From: Billgrantia azerbaijanica
GTDB lineage: Bacteria; Pseudomonadota; Gammaproteobacteria; Pseudomonadales; Halomonadaceae
Assembly: GCA_004551485.1 (NCBI GenBank)
Contig: SBLD01000001.1
Coordinates: 412,185 to 460,024 of the forward strand
DNA: 47,840 nucleotides
Direction: 5' to 3'
Part shown: one piece after another, positions 29,607-36,976 of the stretch
Layout of the letters: the number at the start of each line of letters is the position of its first letter
Numbering within the stretch: position 1 is the stretch's first letter
The notes under the pieces: generated by a model
Database searches by the model: none
What the model saw: only the letters and a program-made list of their open reading frames with translations
What the model was told of the DNA's origin: nothing
Position numbers and translations under genes: made by a program

Positions 29607-31373
29607 TCAGTGGTCGACCGCCATGCCAGCTCCCTTGGGATAGCGGACGCTCTCCACCAGCTCCTGGATCTCCTGGGGCGGCGCCGCGGTCGCCTTGGAG
29701 ACCGTGAAGGCCACGGCGAAGTTGATCATCGCACCAACCGCACCGATGGACAGCGGCGAGATGCCCAGCACCCAGTTCTCCGGAGTGTCGGCCAGGTTGT
29801 TGGTGCCCGGGATGAAGAGCCAGCCCTTGTAGACGAAGATGTACACTAGGGTGAAGCCCAGGCCGGTGAGCATGCCGGCGATGGCGCCCATGTTGTTCAC
29901 CCGCTTGGAGAAGATGCCCATCATCAGCGCCGGGAACAGCGAGGCGGCGGCGATACCGAAGGCCAGCGCCACCACCTGGGCGGCGAAGCCTGGCGGGTTG
30001 GCCCCCAGGTAGGTGGCCACGACGATGGCGACCGACATGGAGATTCGCGCCGCCATCAGCTCGCCCTTCTCGGAGATGTTGGGGTTGATCGAGCCCTTGA
30101 TCAGGTCGTGACTGATGGCCGAGGAGATGGCCAGCAGCAGGCCCGCGGCCGTCGACAGGGCCGCCGCCAGGCCGCCCGCGGCGATCAGGCCGATGACCCA
30201 GCCGGGCAGGTTGGCGATCTCCGGGTTGGCCAGCACCAGGATGTCCCGGTTGACGACCAGCTCGTTGCCTTCCCAGCCGCGTGCCTCGGCGGTCGGGGCG
30301 AACGCCTCGGTGTCGTTGTACAGCTGGATGCGGCCGTCGCCGTTCTTGTCCTCGTACTGGATCAGCCCGGTGACCTCCCACTCACGCACCCAGTTGGGAC
30401 GCTCCTCGTACTGGATGGCCTCGGCGGTCGGGCCGTCGGGGTAGATGGTGGTCATCAGGTTCAGGCGTGCCATGGAGGCCACGGCCGGGGCGGTCAGGTA
30501 GAGCAGGCCGATGAACACCAGGGCCCAGCCGGCGGACCAGCGCGCGTCGGCCACCTTCGGCACGGTGAAGAAGCGGATGATGACGTGCGGCAGGCCCGCG
30601 GTACCGATCATCAGCGACAGGGTGAACAGCACCATGTTGAGCTTGTTGTCCACGTCCGCCGTGTACTCGTTGAAGCCCAGCTCGGTGATCACCTGGTTGA
30701 GCTTGGCCAGCAGTGGCATGCCGGACTCGGTGTGCTCGGAGAACAGGCCCAGCGGCGGCAGCGGATTGCCGGTCAGCTCCAGGGAGATGAACACGGCAGG
30801 GATGGTGTAGGCGATGATCAGCACGATGTACTGGGCCACCTGGGTGTAGGTGATGCCCTTCATGCCACCCAGCACCGCGTAGAAGAACACCACCACGGCG
30901 GCGATGATCAGGCCGGTGGTCGCGTCGACCTCCAGGAAGCGCGAGAAGGCCACGCCGGCACCCGCCATCTGGCCGATGACGTAGGTCACCGAGGCCACGA
31001 TCAGACAGATCACCGCGACCAGCCGGGCCTGCTTGCTGTAGAAGCGGTCACCGATGAACTCGGGCACGGTGAACTTGCCGAACTTGCGCAGGTAGGGGGC
31101 CAGCAGCATGGCCAGCAGCACATAGCCGCCCGTCCAGCCCATGAGGAAGGTCGAGTTGGCATAGCCGCCGGCGGCGATCAGGCCGGCCATGGAGATGAAG
31201 GAGGCCGCCGACATCCAGTCGGCCCCGATCGCCATGCCGTTGGTGATCGGGTGTACCCCGCCACCGGCAACGTAGAAGTCCTTGGTCGAACCGGCTTTCG
31301 CCCAGATGGCGATGCCGATATAGAGGGCGAAGGAGGCGCCCACGAAGAGGACGTTGATGGCAAATTGACTCAT
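29607..31373 (-). CDS. Na+/solute symporter, ActP-like (VC_2705 subfamily), probable acetate permease
   Basis: A 588-residue SSF/SLC5 transporter. The core begins MSQFAINVLFVGASFALYIGIAIWA, with DFYVAGGGVHPITNGMAIGADWMSAASFISMAGLIA, the typical SSF substrate and Na+ region, and about 13 membrane segments. A hydrophilic insert (about 308-388) breaks the transporter fold and includes an EF-hand-like loop, EDKNGDGRIQL, at 341-351. Such inserts occur in the DUF4212-associated subfamily. The neighbouring DUF4212 gene, acs and crbRS point to acetate or a related short-chain acid as substrate; this is context-based. It starts six bases after the DUF4212 stop. Confidence 0.87.
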   Translation of the reverse strand: MSQFAINVLFVGASFALYIGIAIWAKAGSTKDFYVAGGGVHPITNGMAIGADWMSAASFISMAGLIAAGGYANSTFLMGWTGGYVLLAMLLAPYLRKFGKFTVPEFIGDRFYSKQARLVAVICLIVASVTYVIGQMAGAGVAFSRFLEVDATTGLIIAAVVVFFYAVLGGMKGITYTQVAQYIVLIIAYTIPAVFISLELTGNPLPPLGLFSEHTESGMPLLAKLNQVITELGFNEYTADVDNKLNMVLFTLSLMIGTAGLPHVIIRFFTVPKVADARWSAGWALVFIGLLYLTAPAVASMARLNLMTTIYPDGPTAEAIQYEERPNWVREWEVTGLIQYEDKNGDGRIQLYNDTEAFAPTAEARGWEGNELVVNRDILVLANPEIANLPGWVIGLIAAGGLAAALSTAAGLLLAISSAISHDLIKGSINPNISEKGELMAARISMSVAIVVATYLGANPPGFAAQVVALAFGIAAASLFPALMMGIFSKRVNNMGAIAGMLTGLGFTLVYIFVYKGWLFIPGTNNLADTPENWVLGISPLSIGAVGAMINFAVAFTVSKATAAPPQEIQELVESVRYPKGAGMAVDH

Positions 31374-31379
31374 GCTGGC

Positions 31380-31640
31380 TTACTCCCCGAGCCCGAATTT
31401 CTTGTCCAGCTGATTCATCTTCCAGGCGTAGAAGAAGATCAGACCGATGAAGGTCAGAATGGAGCCCTGCTGGGCGAACCAGAAGCCCAGGTCGGTTCCG
31501 CCCACCGGGATGCCCGACAGCAGCGGGCGCAGCAGAATGGCACAGCCGTAGGACACGGCTGCCCACACGACCAGGCAACCGGCGATCAGGCGGAGGTTGG
31601 CCTGCCAGTAAGCCTCGGCATTGGATTTATCTTCTGCCAT
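31380..31640 (-). CDS. DUF4212 small membrane subunit of the symporter
   Basis: An 86-residue protein with two transmembrane helices: LRLIAGCLVVWAAVSYGCAILL and GFWFAQQGSILTFIGLIFFYAWKM. It has the DUF4212 pattern of N-terminal AYWQANLRLI and a C-terminal LDKKFGL. DUF4212 proteins are encoded immediately before SSF symporters and are assumed to be accessory subunits, as YhdT is for PanF. The ATG at 31640 is chosen, with GGAG nine bases before it. A GTG five codons upstream (31655) is possible but overlaps that ribosome site. It is the first gene of the minus-strand operon DUF4212-symporter(-unknown-crbS). Confidence 0.88.
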   Translation of the reverse strand: MAEDKSNAEAYWQANLRLIAGCLVVWAAVSYGCAILLRPLLSGIPVGGTDLGFWFAQQGSILTFIGLIFFYAWKMNQLDKKFGLGE

Positions 31641-31984
31641 GTTATTGCTCTCCACTTGTTGTTGAGGTTGGGAAGCGGCATAGAGAGTTGGAGTGGTTCA
31701 TCGAGTGTCTTTCGCTCACGGCGCCGCACTCCAGGCGATCAAGACACTGTCATGGTGTCGCAGTGCCAGGCTGCGCGGGCGTCATGTCATCCCGATGGTT
31801 TCGTGCGCTTGGCAGCGAGCGAAAGCCTCGCATGACTCACTAGCAATACTGGGCAATGAACGCGGAAAAAAAATCCCAGACTTTGGTATCATGAATGAAT
31901 ACTGATGAAAGTCGCTTCAATGTTCTTCATTTAAAACAATGTCTTGTGAAACATGAGAGTGGAGGTCGGCGCACCGGTTGCTGC

Positions 31985-32003
31985 GGTATAGGACGATGGT
32001 ATA
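31985..32003. promoter_or_regulatory. GGTATA direct repeat pair (candidate CrbR site)
   Basis: GGTATA occurs at 31985-31990 and again at 31998-32003, a 13-base period. The surrounding bases (GGTATAGGA, GGTATAGCC) resemble the GGTATATCC repeat upstream of acs. Shared occurrence upstream of two functionally linked transcription units is the only evidence. Confidence 0.4.
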
Positions 32004-32047
32004 GCCCGGTGAAGGTCGACATGGCATGCGCCGTATCTACCAATAAT

Positions 32048-32086
32048 ACGATCGTCTAATACCACCAAAGCTATGACGATTGTCTA
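32048..32086. promoter_or_regulatory. direct repeat ACGATYGTCTA upstream of the DUF294 gene
   Basis: ACGATCGTCTA (32048-32058) and ACGATTGTCTA (32076-32086) are 28 bases apart, differing at one base. If the extended -10 TGCTATCCT at 32110-32118 is used, the copies are centred near -72 and -44, positions suited to an activator. The -35 region of that promoter is poor, consistent with activator dependence. The binding protein is unknown. Confidence 0.4.
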
Positions 32087-32316
32087 GCTACTCCCGGTCG
32101 AGAAGCCTTTGCTATCCTGCCGATGGAATCACTCGGCGTGTCGCCATGGCGAGCCGTTGCGTATCCCCCCTGGGGGAAGCTGCCGGTTCCCCAGCCAGAG
32201 GGAGGGTGCCGGCGACACCGCGACCGCGTGATCGTCAACCAACAACAAACTTGTGGCAGCGGTGATTCGACACGGCCAGTGCCCGCGCACGACCGCCGCC
32301 TCTCGGGGAGAGCGCC

Positions 32317-34137
32317 ATGGTGGACATCGATCTATCCCAACCGCCCTTCACGCTGCTCGACGACGCGGGGCGTGAGCGCGTGCGCAGCGGGGTCGATCTG
32401 GCCTACTTCGACCGTGACGAGATCATCCTCGATGCCGGCCAGCCGGGCGAGTTCGTCTTCCTCATCCACAAGGGCGAGGTCGCCGAGCTGGACACCACCC
32501 TGCCCGGTGCTCGCGAGCGGATCGGCCACTACACCCGCGGCGACCTGTTCGGCGCCATCAGTATCCTCAACGGCAAGAGCCGTTACCGCTTCCGCGCCGA
32601 GCAGGAGAGCCTCTGCTACCTGCTGCCCAAGGCCCTGTTCCTGGCTCTGTGCGACGATTACCCGGCGTTTGCGGAGTTCTTCCGCCAGACTTTGGCCCAC
32701 AAGGCGCGGCTCTTGACCGAGCAGCGCGCCGAAGGCGGGGTGACCATGGCCGGCTTCATGCTGGCCAAGGTCAGCGAGTGCCTGCGCGCACCGCTCTGCG
32801 TGGGTCCCGAGGCCACCATCGCCGAGGCCGTGGCCACCCTGCGCGACAGCCACGCCGACAGCCTGCTGGTGGAGGGGGCGCAGGGGGCGGGCATGGTGAC
32901 CAAGACCGACCTGCTCAACGCCCTGGTGCTCGAGGGGCTCTCCCAGGACCGCCCGGTGCTCGACGTGGCCCACTTCGAGCTGGTGACGGTCACGCCCGAC
33001 CAGTACCTCTTCGAGGCGCTGGTGATCATGACACGCCACAAGGTCGAGCGCGTGGTGGTGATGGAGCAGGGGCGGCCCAGCGGTGTGGTCGAGCTGACCG
33101 ACGTGCTCAGTTTCTTCTCCAGCCGCAGCTACGTGGTCAGCCTGCAGGTGGAGCAGGCGAACACTCTGGAAGAACTGACCCGCGCCAGCCGCCGCACCCC
33201 GGAGCTGGTCAAGGCGCTGATGGCGCAGGGCGTCAAGCTGCGTTTCGCCATGGGCCTGCTGGCGGCGCTCAACGGGCGCATCATGTCCAAGGCATGGGGC
33301 TTTCTCATCGACGAGCGCTATCACCGCCACAGCTGCCTGATGGTGATGGGCAGCGAAGGTCGCGGTGAGCAGATTCTCAAGACCGACCAAGACAACGCCC
33401 TGATCCTCGAGGACGACCTGGAATGGCCGGACGTGGGCGAGCGCATGCGTGAGCTCACCGAGACCCTGATCGAGCTGGGCTATCCCCCTTGTCCCGGCGA
33501 CATCATGGTGTGCAATCCCGAGTGGGTGGGCACGGAGTCGCAGTGGCGCAGCCGCATCGCGAAGTGGGCCTCGGCGCGCGACGGCGAGAGCCTCATGAAG
33601 CTGGCCATCCTGCTCGACAGCCATGCCGTGGCGGGCAATCCGGCGCTGCTCGACCGGGTCCGCGAGTCGCTGTTCGAGCAGTGCTCGGGCGACGAGCTGC
33701 TGCTCTCCTATTTTGCCCGTGCGGCGTTGCGCTTCTCCACGCCGCTGACGCTGTTCGGCTCGCTGAAGAAGCCGCAGCACGGCATCGACATCAAGAAGGG
33801 CGGCATCTTTCCCATCGTGCACGGGGTACGCACCATGGCGCTCGAACGGCGCATCCGGCCCACCTCGACGCTCGAGCGTCTCGACGCCCTGGCGGCCGAC
33901 GGACGCCTGGACGAGCGCACGGCGGAGAACCTTGGCGAGGCGCTGTCGCTGTTCACCGAACTGCGCCTCAAGCAGCAGTTGGCGCGCCTCGACGGCGAAC
34001 TGGCCGGCCAGGATGCCAACCGCGTGGTGGTACAGGAGCTGTCATCGCTGGAGCGCGACCTGTTGCGCGAGGCGCTGCACATCGTCAAGGAGTTCAAGCA
34101 GCACCTGTCGCATCGCTACCACCTCGAGTACAGCTGA
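32317..34137 (+). CDS. cNMP-binding/CBS/DUF294 nucleotidyltransferase-like protein
   Basis: A 606-residue cytoplasmic protein. Residues about 10-130 form a cyclic-nucleotide-binding-type beta-roll (FDRDEIILDAGQPGEFVFLIHKGEVAEL). Residues about 150-270 are two CBS domains. Residues about 300-440 are a GlnD-like nucleotidyltransferase fold with VMGSEGRGEQILKTDQDNALI, in which G345-S346 and the metal-binding pair D357/D359 are intact. Residues about 455-605 are the DUF294 C-terminal helical domain. The family is regularly found next to acetate-type symporters, but its reaction is unproven; protein nucleotidylation is a reasonable guess from GlnD. The ATG at 32317 follows GGGGAGA. The DnaQ-like gene follows after 68 bases. 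Confidence 0.86.
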   Translation: MVDIDLSQPPFTLLDDAGRERVRSGVDLAYFDRDEIILDAGQPGEFVFLIHKGEVAELDTTLPGARERIGHYTRGDLFGAISILNGKSRYRFRAEQESLCYLLPKALFLALCDDYPAFAEFFRQTLAHKARLLTEQRAEGGVTMAGFMLAKVSECLRAPLCVGPEATIAEAVATLRDSHADSLLVEGAQGAGMVTKTDLLNALVLEGLSQDRPVLDVAHFELVTVTPDQYLFEALVIMTRHKVERVVVMEQGRPSGVVELTDVLSFFSSRSYVVSLQVEQANTLEELTRASRRTPELVKALMAQGVKLRFAMGLLAALNGRIMSKAWGFLIDERYHRHSCLMVMGSEGRGEQILKTDQDNALILEDDLEWPDVGERMRELTETLIELGYPPCPGDIMVCNPEWVGTESQWRSRIAKWASARDGESLMKLAILLDSHAVAGNPALLDRVRESLFEQCSGDELLLSYFARAALRFSTPLTLFGSLKKPQHGIDIKKGGIFPIVHGVRTMALERRIRPTSTLERLDALAADGRLDERTAENLGEALSLFTELRLKQQLARLDGELAGQDANRVVVQELSSLERDLLREALHIVKEFKQHLSHRYHLEYS

Positions 34138-34205
34138 GCGGGAGGCCGTCGTCTTCCGCCAGCACAGCGATCAATGCCAATAACAAGAGACGGAGGAGAG
34201 CCTTA

Positions 34206-34835
34206 ATGCTACGTGCGTTGCGCCGTGCCAATGATCGTCGTCGACACGCCGACGGTGAATACGGCTGGCTGTTTCACCCCTACACCGGTGACGAACTGGT
34301 GGCCATCGACTGCGAGACGACCGGCGTGGATACCCGGACGGCGGAGCCGGTGACCATCGCCGCGGTGAAGGTGCGCGGCGACCGGGTGCTGACCAGCGAG
34401 TCGCTGGACCTGCGCCTGCAGCGTCCGGCGAGCCTGTCGGGGGATTCCATTCGTATCCACGGCCTGCGGGGCATCGACCTGGACGATGGCGAGTGCCTGG
34501 ACCAGGCGCTGGCGCGGTTGCTCGACTTCATCGGCAACCGACCGCTGTTGGGCTGGCACCTGGACTTCATCCTCGCCATCCTCAATCGCCAGTTGCGCCC
34601 GCGCTTTGGCTTCGATCTGCCCAATAGCGGCATCGACGTCTCCCAGCTCTATGTCCGGCAACTGCGTCGCAGCCACGTGGAAGCCGAGCCGTCCGGCCTG
34701 CGTTTCGATGCCGTGGCCCAGGCGCTGGGGGTGCCGGTGATGGGGCGCAACACGGCGCTGGGCGATGCGGTGACCACGGCGCTGATGTACCTGCGCCTGG
34801 AGCGCAATGCGACCGCGCGTCGCCAGGAGGCATGA
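34206..34835 (+). CDS. DnaQ-fold (DEDD) 3'-5' exonuclease-like protein with altered active site
   Basis: A 209-residue protein with a DnaQ-type fold. Exo I is intact, AIDCETTG with D35 and E37. Exo II reads GWHLDFILAILNR, where the position normally Asp after the conserved Phe is I122. Exo III reads GRNTALGDA, with D187 present but N182 where DEDDh enzymes have the catalytic His five residues before that Asp. The bases (ATC and AAC) confirm both changes. It therefore may be inactive or may use D120 instead. Homologues commonly accompany DUF294 and SSF genes in acetate loci. The ATG at 34206 is chosen; a longer frame from 33489 overlaps the DUF294 gene. Confidence 0.8.
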   Translation: MLRALRRANDRRRHADGEYGWLFHPYTGDELVAIDCETTGVDTRTAEPVTIAAVKVRGDRVLTSESLDLRLQRPASLSGDSIRIHGLRGIDLDDGECLDQALARLLDFIGNRPLLGWHLDFILAILNRQLRPRFGFDLPNSGIDVSQLYVRQLRRSHVEAEPSGLRFDAVAQALGVPVMGRNTALGDAVTTALMYLRLERNATARRQEA

Positions 34836-34882
34836 AGTCGCCAGGGCAATAGTCGTTGATGGCACCCTGGCACAGCGGGCCA

Positions 34883-34988
34883 GAGTGGGAGGCCGGCTCT
34901 GCCGGGCGAAGGCGCCGCAAGGCGCCCAGATCAGGCAGCGCTGCGCGCTGCTTCGCGAGCTGAAGCTCCCTCCCACTCCCTCCCACTC
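34883..34988. repeat. dispersed palindromic (REP/MITE-like) element, copy C
   Basis: An element of about 106 bp has a left end GAGTGGGAGGCCGGCTCTGCC and a right end CCTCCCACTC, the last eleven bases being repeated once in tandem (34968-34978 and 34978-34988). Internal GGCGCC inverted repeats and a GCTTCGCGAGCTGAAGCTCC segment are shared with copy A. It lies in the tandem gap between the DnaQ-like gene and ttcA. Confidence 0.78.
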
Positions 34989-35093
34989 AATGACCGCGAT
35001 TGTCCTGGAGACACCGCCGGGTGGCGTGCCCGGCGGCGCCGGTAGTGGTAGGATGGCGGCCGTCATCCACCCGATCCTGGCAGCGCCGTGACC

Positions 35094-36035
35094 ATGCAAG
35101 ACGTCGAGACCTTCGACCCGCTCGCCCCCGAGGCCGACCGTGCCGCACCCACCGCCCCTTCCCGCGCCGAGACGGCGGACGGCGAGTCCCCGCTGGCGCG
35201 ACTCGATGCCAAGGGGCGGCGCGAATTCAACAAGCTGCAGAAGCGCCTGCGTCGCCAGGTGGGCAATGCCATCATCGACTACGGCATGATCCACGACGGC
35301 GACAAGGTCATGGTGTGCCTCTCCGGGGGCAAGGACAGCTACACCCTGCTGGAGATCCTGCGCAACCTGCAGCGCAACGCCCCGGTCGACTTCTCGCTGG
35401 TGGCTGTCAACCTCGACCAGAAGCAGCCCGGCTTCCCCGAACACGTGCTGCCGGAGTATCTGGAGTCGATTGGCGTCGACTATCACATCCTCGAGCGCGA
35501 CACCTACTCGGTGGTCAAGGAGAAGACCCCGGAGGGCAAGACGACCTGTGCGCTCTGCTCGCGGCTGCGGCGCGGCTCGCTCTACGGCTTCGCCGAGGAG
35601 ATCGGTGCCACCAAGGTGGCGCTGGGACACCATCGCGAGGACATCCTCGAGACGCTGTTCCTCAACATGTTCTTTGGCGGCAGCCTCAAGGCGATGCCGC
35701 CCAAGCTGCTCTCCGACGACGGCAAGAACATCCTGATCCGCCCGCTGGCCTACTGCCGCGAGGCGGACATTGTCGAGTTCGCCCGGCTGATGGACTTCCC
35801 GATCATTCCCTGCAACCTGTGCGGCTCCCAGCCCAACCTGCAGCGCCAGGTGGTCAAGGAGATGCTTGCCGACTGGGAGGCCAAGCACCCCGGCCGCCTG
35901 GAGAGCCTGTTCAAGGCAGTCACCAACGTGGCGCCCTCGCAGCTCGCCGACCGCGAGCTCTTCGACTTCACCGGGCTCGAGGCCAAGCAGGCACGGCTGC
36001 AGGCCGATCGTATCGCGGTGCGCTACGAGTCGTAG
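35094..36035 (+). CDS. ttcA: tRNA 2-thiocytidine(32) synthetase TtcA
   Basis: TtcA thiolates C32 of certain tRNAs using ATP and a [4Fe-4S] cluster. The 313-residue product has the PP-loop SGGKDS (77-82) and cluster cysteine pairs CALC (C152, C155) and CNLC (C240, C243). It also has [34 protein letters not shown] and [14 protein letters not shown], all family signatures. The ATG at 35094 is used; a GTG two codons upstream is possible, and neither has a strong ribosome site. It is convergent with anr across a 17-bp-stem terminator. The anr-ttcA neighbourhood also occurs in enteric bacteria (fnr/ttcA). Confidence 0.96.
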   Translation: MQDVETFDPLAPEADRAAPTAPSRAETADGESPLARLDAKGRREFNKLQKRLRRQVGNAIIDYGMIHDGDKVMVCLSGGKDSYTLLEILRNLQRNAPVDFSLVAVNLDQKQPGFPEHVLPEYLESIGVDYHILERDTYSVVKEKTPEGKTTCALCSRLRRGSLYGFAEEIGATKVALGHHREDILETLFLNMFFGGSLKAMPPKLLSDDGKNILIRPLAYCREADIVEFARLMDFPIIPCNLCGSQPNLQRQVVKEMLADWEAKHPGRLESLFKAVTNVAPSQLADRELFDFTGLEAKQARLQADRIAVRYES

Positions 36036-36057
36036 TTCGCCCAGACCGTCTGTTCGA

Positions 36058-36097
36058 CGCAAACACCCCCGCTGGCCGGTCAGCGGGGGTGTTTGCG
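36058..36097. terminator. bidirectional terminator between ttcA and anr
   Basis: A perfect 17-bp stem (36058-36074 with 36081-36097) has a 6-base loop. Its base carries CAAACACC on one side and GGTGTTTG on the other, giving short T runs on both strands. It lies 22 bases past ttcA and 20 bases past the anr stop. Confidence 0.88.
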
Positions 36098-36117
36098 TGC
36101 GAGGTGTGGCGTGTCGC

Positions 36118-36855
36118 TCAGTGCTCTTCCTGGGCCTGCTCCTGCAACGCCTCGAGGTTGAGGATGTTCACCTCGCGGCCCGAGACTTCCACCAGTTTCT
36201 GCTGCTGGAAGCGGCCCAGGATACGGCTGACGGTCTCCACGGCCAGACCCAGGTAGTTGCCGATGTCGGCCCGGGACATGGAGAGGCGGAAGCTGTAGGG
36301 CGAGTAGCCGCGCCGGCGGAAGCGGTCGGAGAGGCTGATGAAGAAGCTCGCCAGGCGCTGGTCGGCGGTCTTGCGCGAGAGCAGGCGCATCATGCGGCGG
36401 TCGTCGCGCAGCTCCTTGCTCATGCTGCGGTAGAGCTGGCCGCGTAGCTCGGGCAGCCGTTCGGAGAGCGAGTCGAGGCGGTCGAAGGGGATCTCGCAGA
36501 CGGTGGTGGTCTCCAGGGCGATCACGCTGCCGGGGTAGAGCTCCTCGTCGATGCCGTCGAGACCGACCAGTTCGCTGGGCAGGTAGAAGTTGGTGACCTG
36601 GTCCTCGCCGGAGCCTTCGGTGGTGATCTGCTTGAGGCTGCCGGAGCGTACCGCGTAGACGCTGCTGAAGGCGCTGCCCTGGCGGAACAGGGCCTCGCCC
36701 TTCTTGAGCGGGGCACGGCGACGGATGATAGCGTCGAACTGCTCCATGTCCTCGAGCTCCAGCGCCAGCGGCAGGCACAGGGAACTCAGGCTGCAGTTCT
36801 GGCAACGGGTCTCCTGCAGCAGCGAACGCCGCTTGCTGGCCGCATTGACAGCCAT
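36118..36855 (-). CDS. anr: Anr/FNR-family oxygen-sensing transcription regulator
   Basis: A 245-residue CRP/FNR-type regulator that activates anaerobic and microaerobic genes when its [4Fe-4S] cluster is intact. Cluster ligands are C18, C21, C27 (TRCQNCSLSSLC) and C120 (TTVCEIPF). The cNMP-fold core spans about 35-150. The HTH is SRADIGNYLGLAVETVSRILGRF, whose recognition helix has E, S and R as in FNR, so TTGAT-N4-ATCAA sites are expected. The ATG at 36855 is preceded by GAGGAGG; a GTG two codons earlier falls inside that site. FNR-type boxes lie upstream of hemN and ccoN in this window. Confidence 0.95.
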   Translation of the reverse strand: MAVNAASKRRSLLQETRCQNCSLSSLCLPLALELEDMEQFDAIIRRRAPLKKGEALFRQGSAFSSVYAVRSGSLKQITTEGSGEDQVTNFYLPSELVGLDGIDEELYPGSVIALETTTVCEIPFDRLDSLSERLPELRGQLYRSMSKELRDDRRMMRLLSRKTADQRLASFFISLSDRFRRRGYSPYSFRLSMSRADIGNYLGLAVETVSRILGRFQQQKLVEVSGREVNILNLEALQEQAQEEH

Positions 36856-36976
36856 GGCCACCTCCTCGTCGTGATCATGGCGCCATTATGGAGCATTCTG
36901 CGGCGAGGGAAAATGGCGGTTGCGACGATTGGCCGCAATCGCGAGGGGAACTCGGCGGCCAATCTGCCCGCTGATA

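Larger units (their letters stand above)
31641..32316. other. 676-base divergent regulatory region of the acetate island
   Basis: No credible gene is seen. The middle (about 31840-32100) is markedly AT-richer than the genome average. It contains GGTATA at 31985-31990 and 31998-32003, GGTATC near 31885, TACCAAT at 32038-32044, and two near-identical 11-mers at 32048-32058 and 32076-32086. An extended -10-like TGCTATCCT at 32110-32118 points toward the DUF294 gene. The region must hold promoters for both the DUF4212/symporter operon and the DUF294 operon. Confidence 0.7.
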
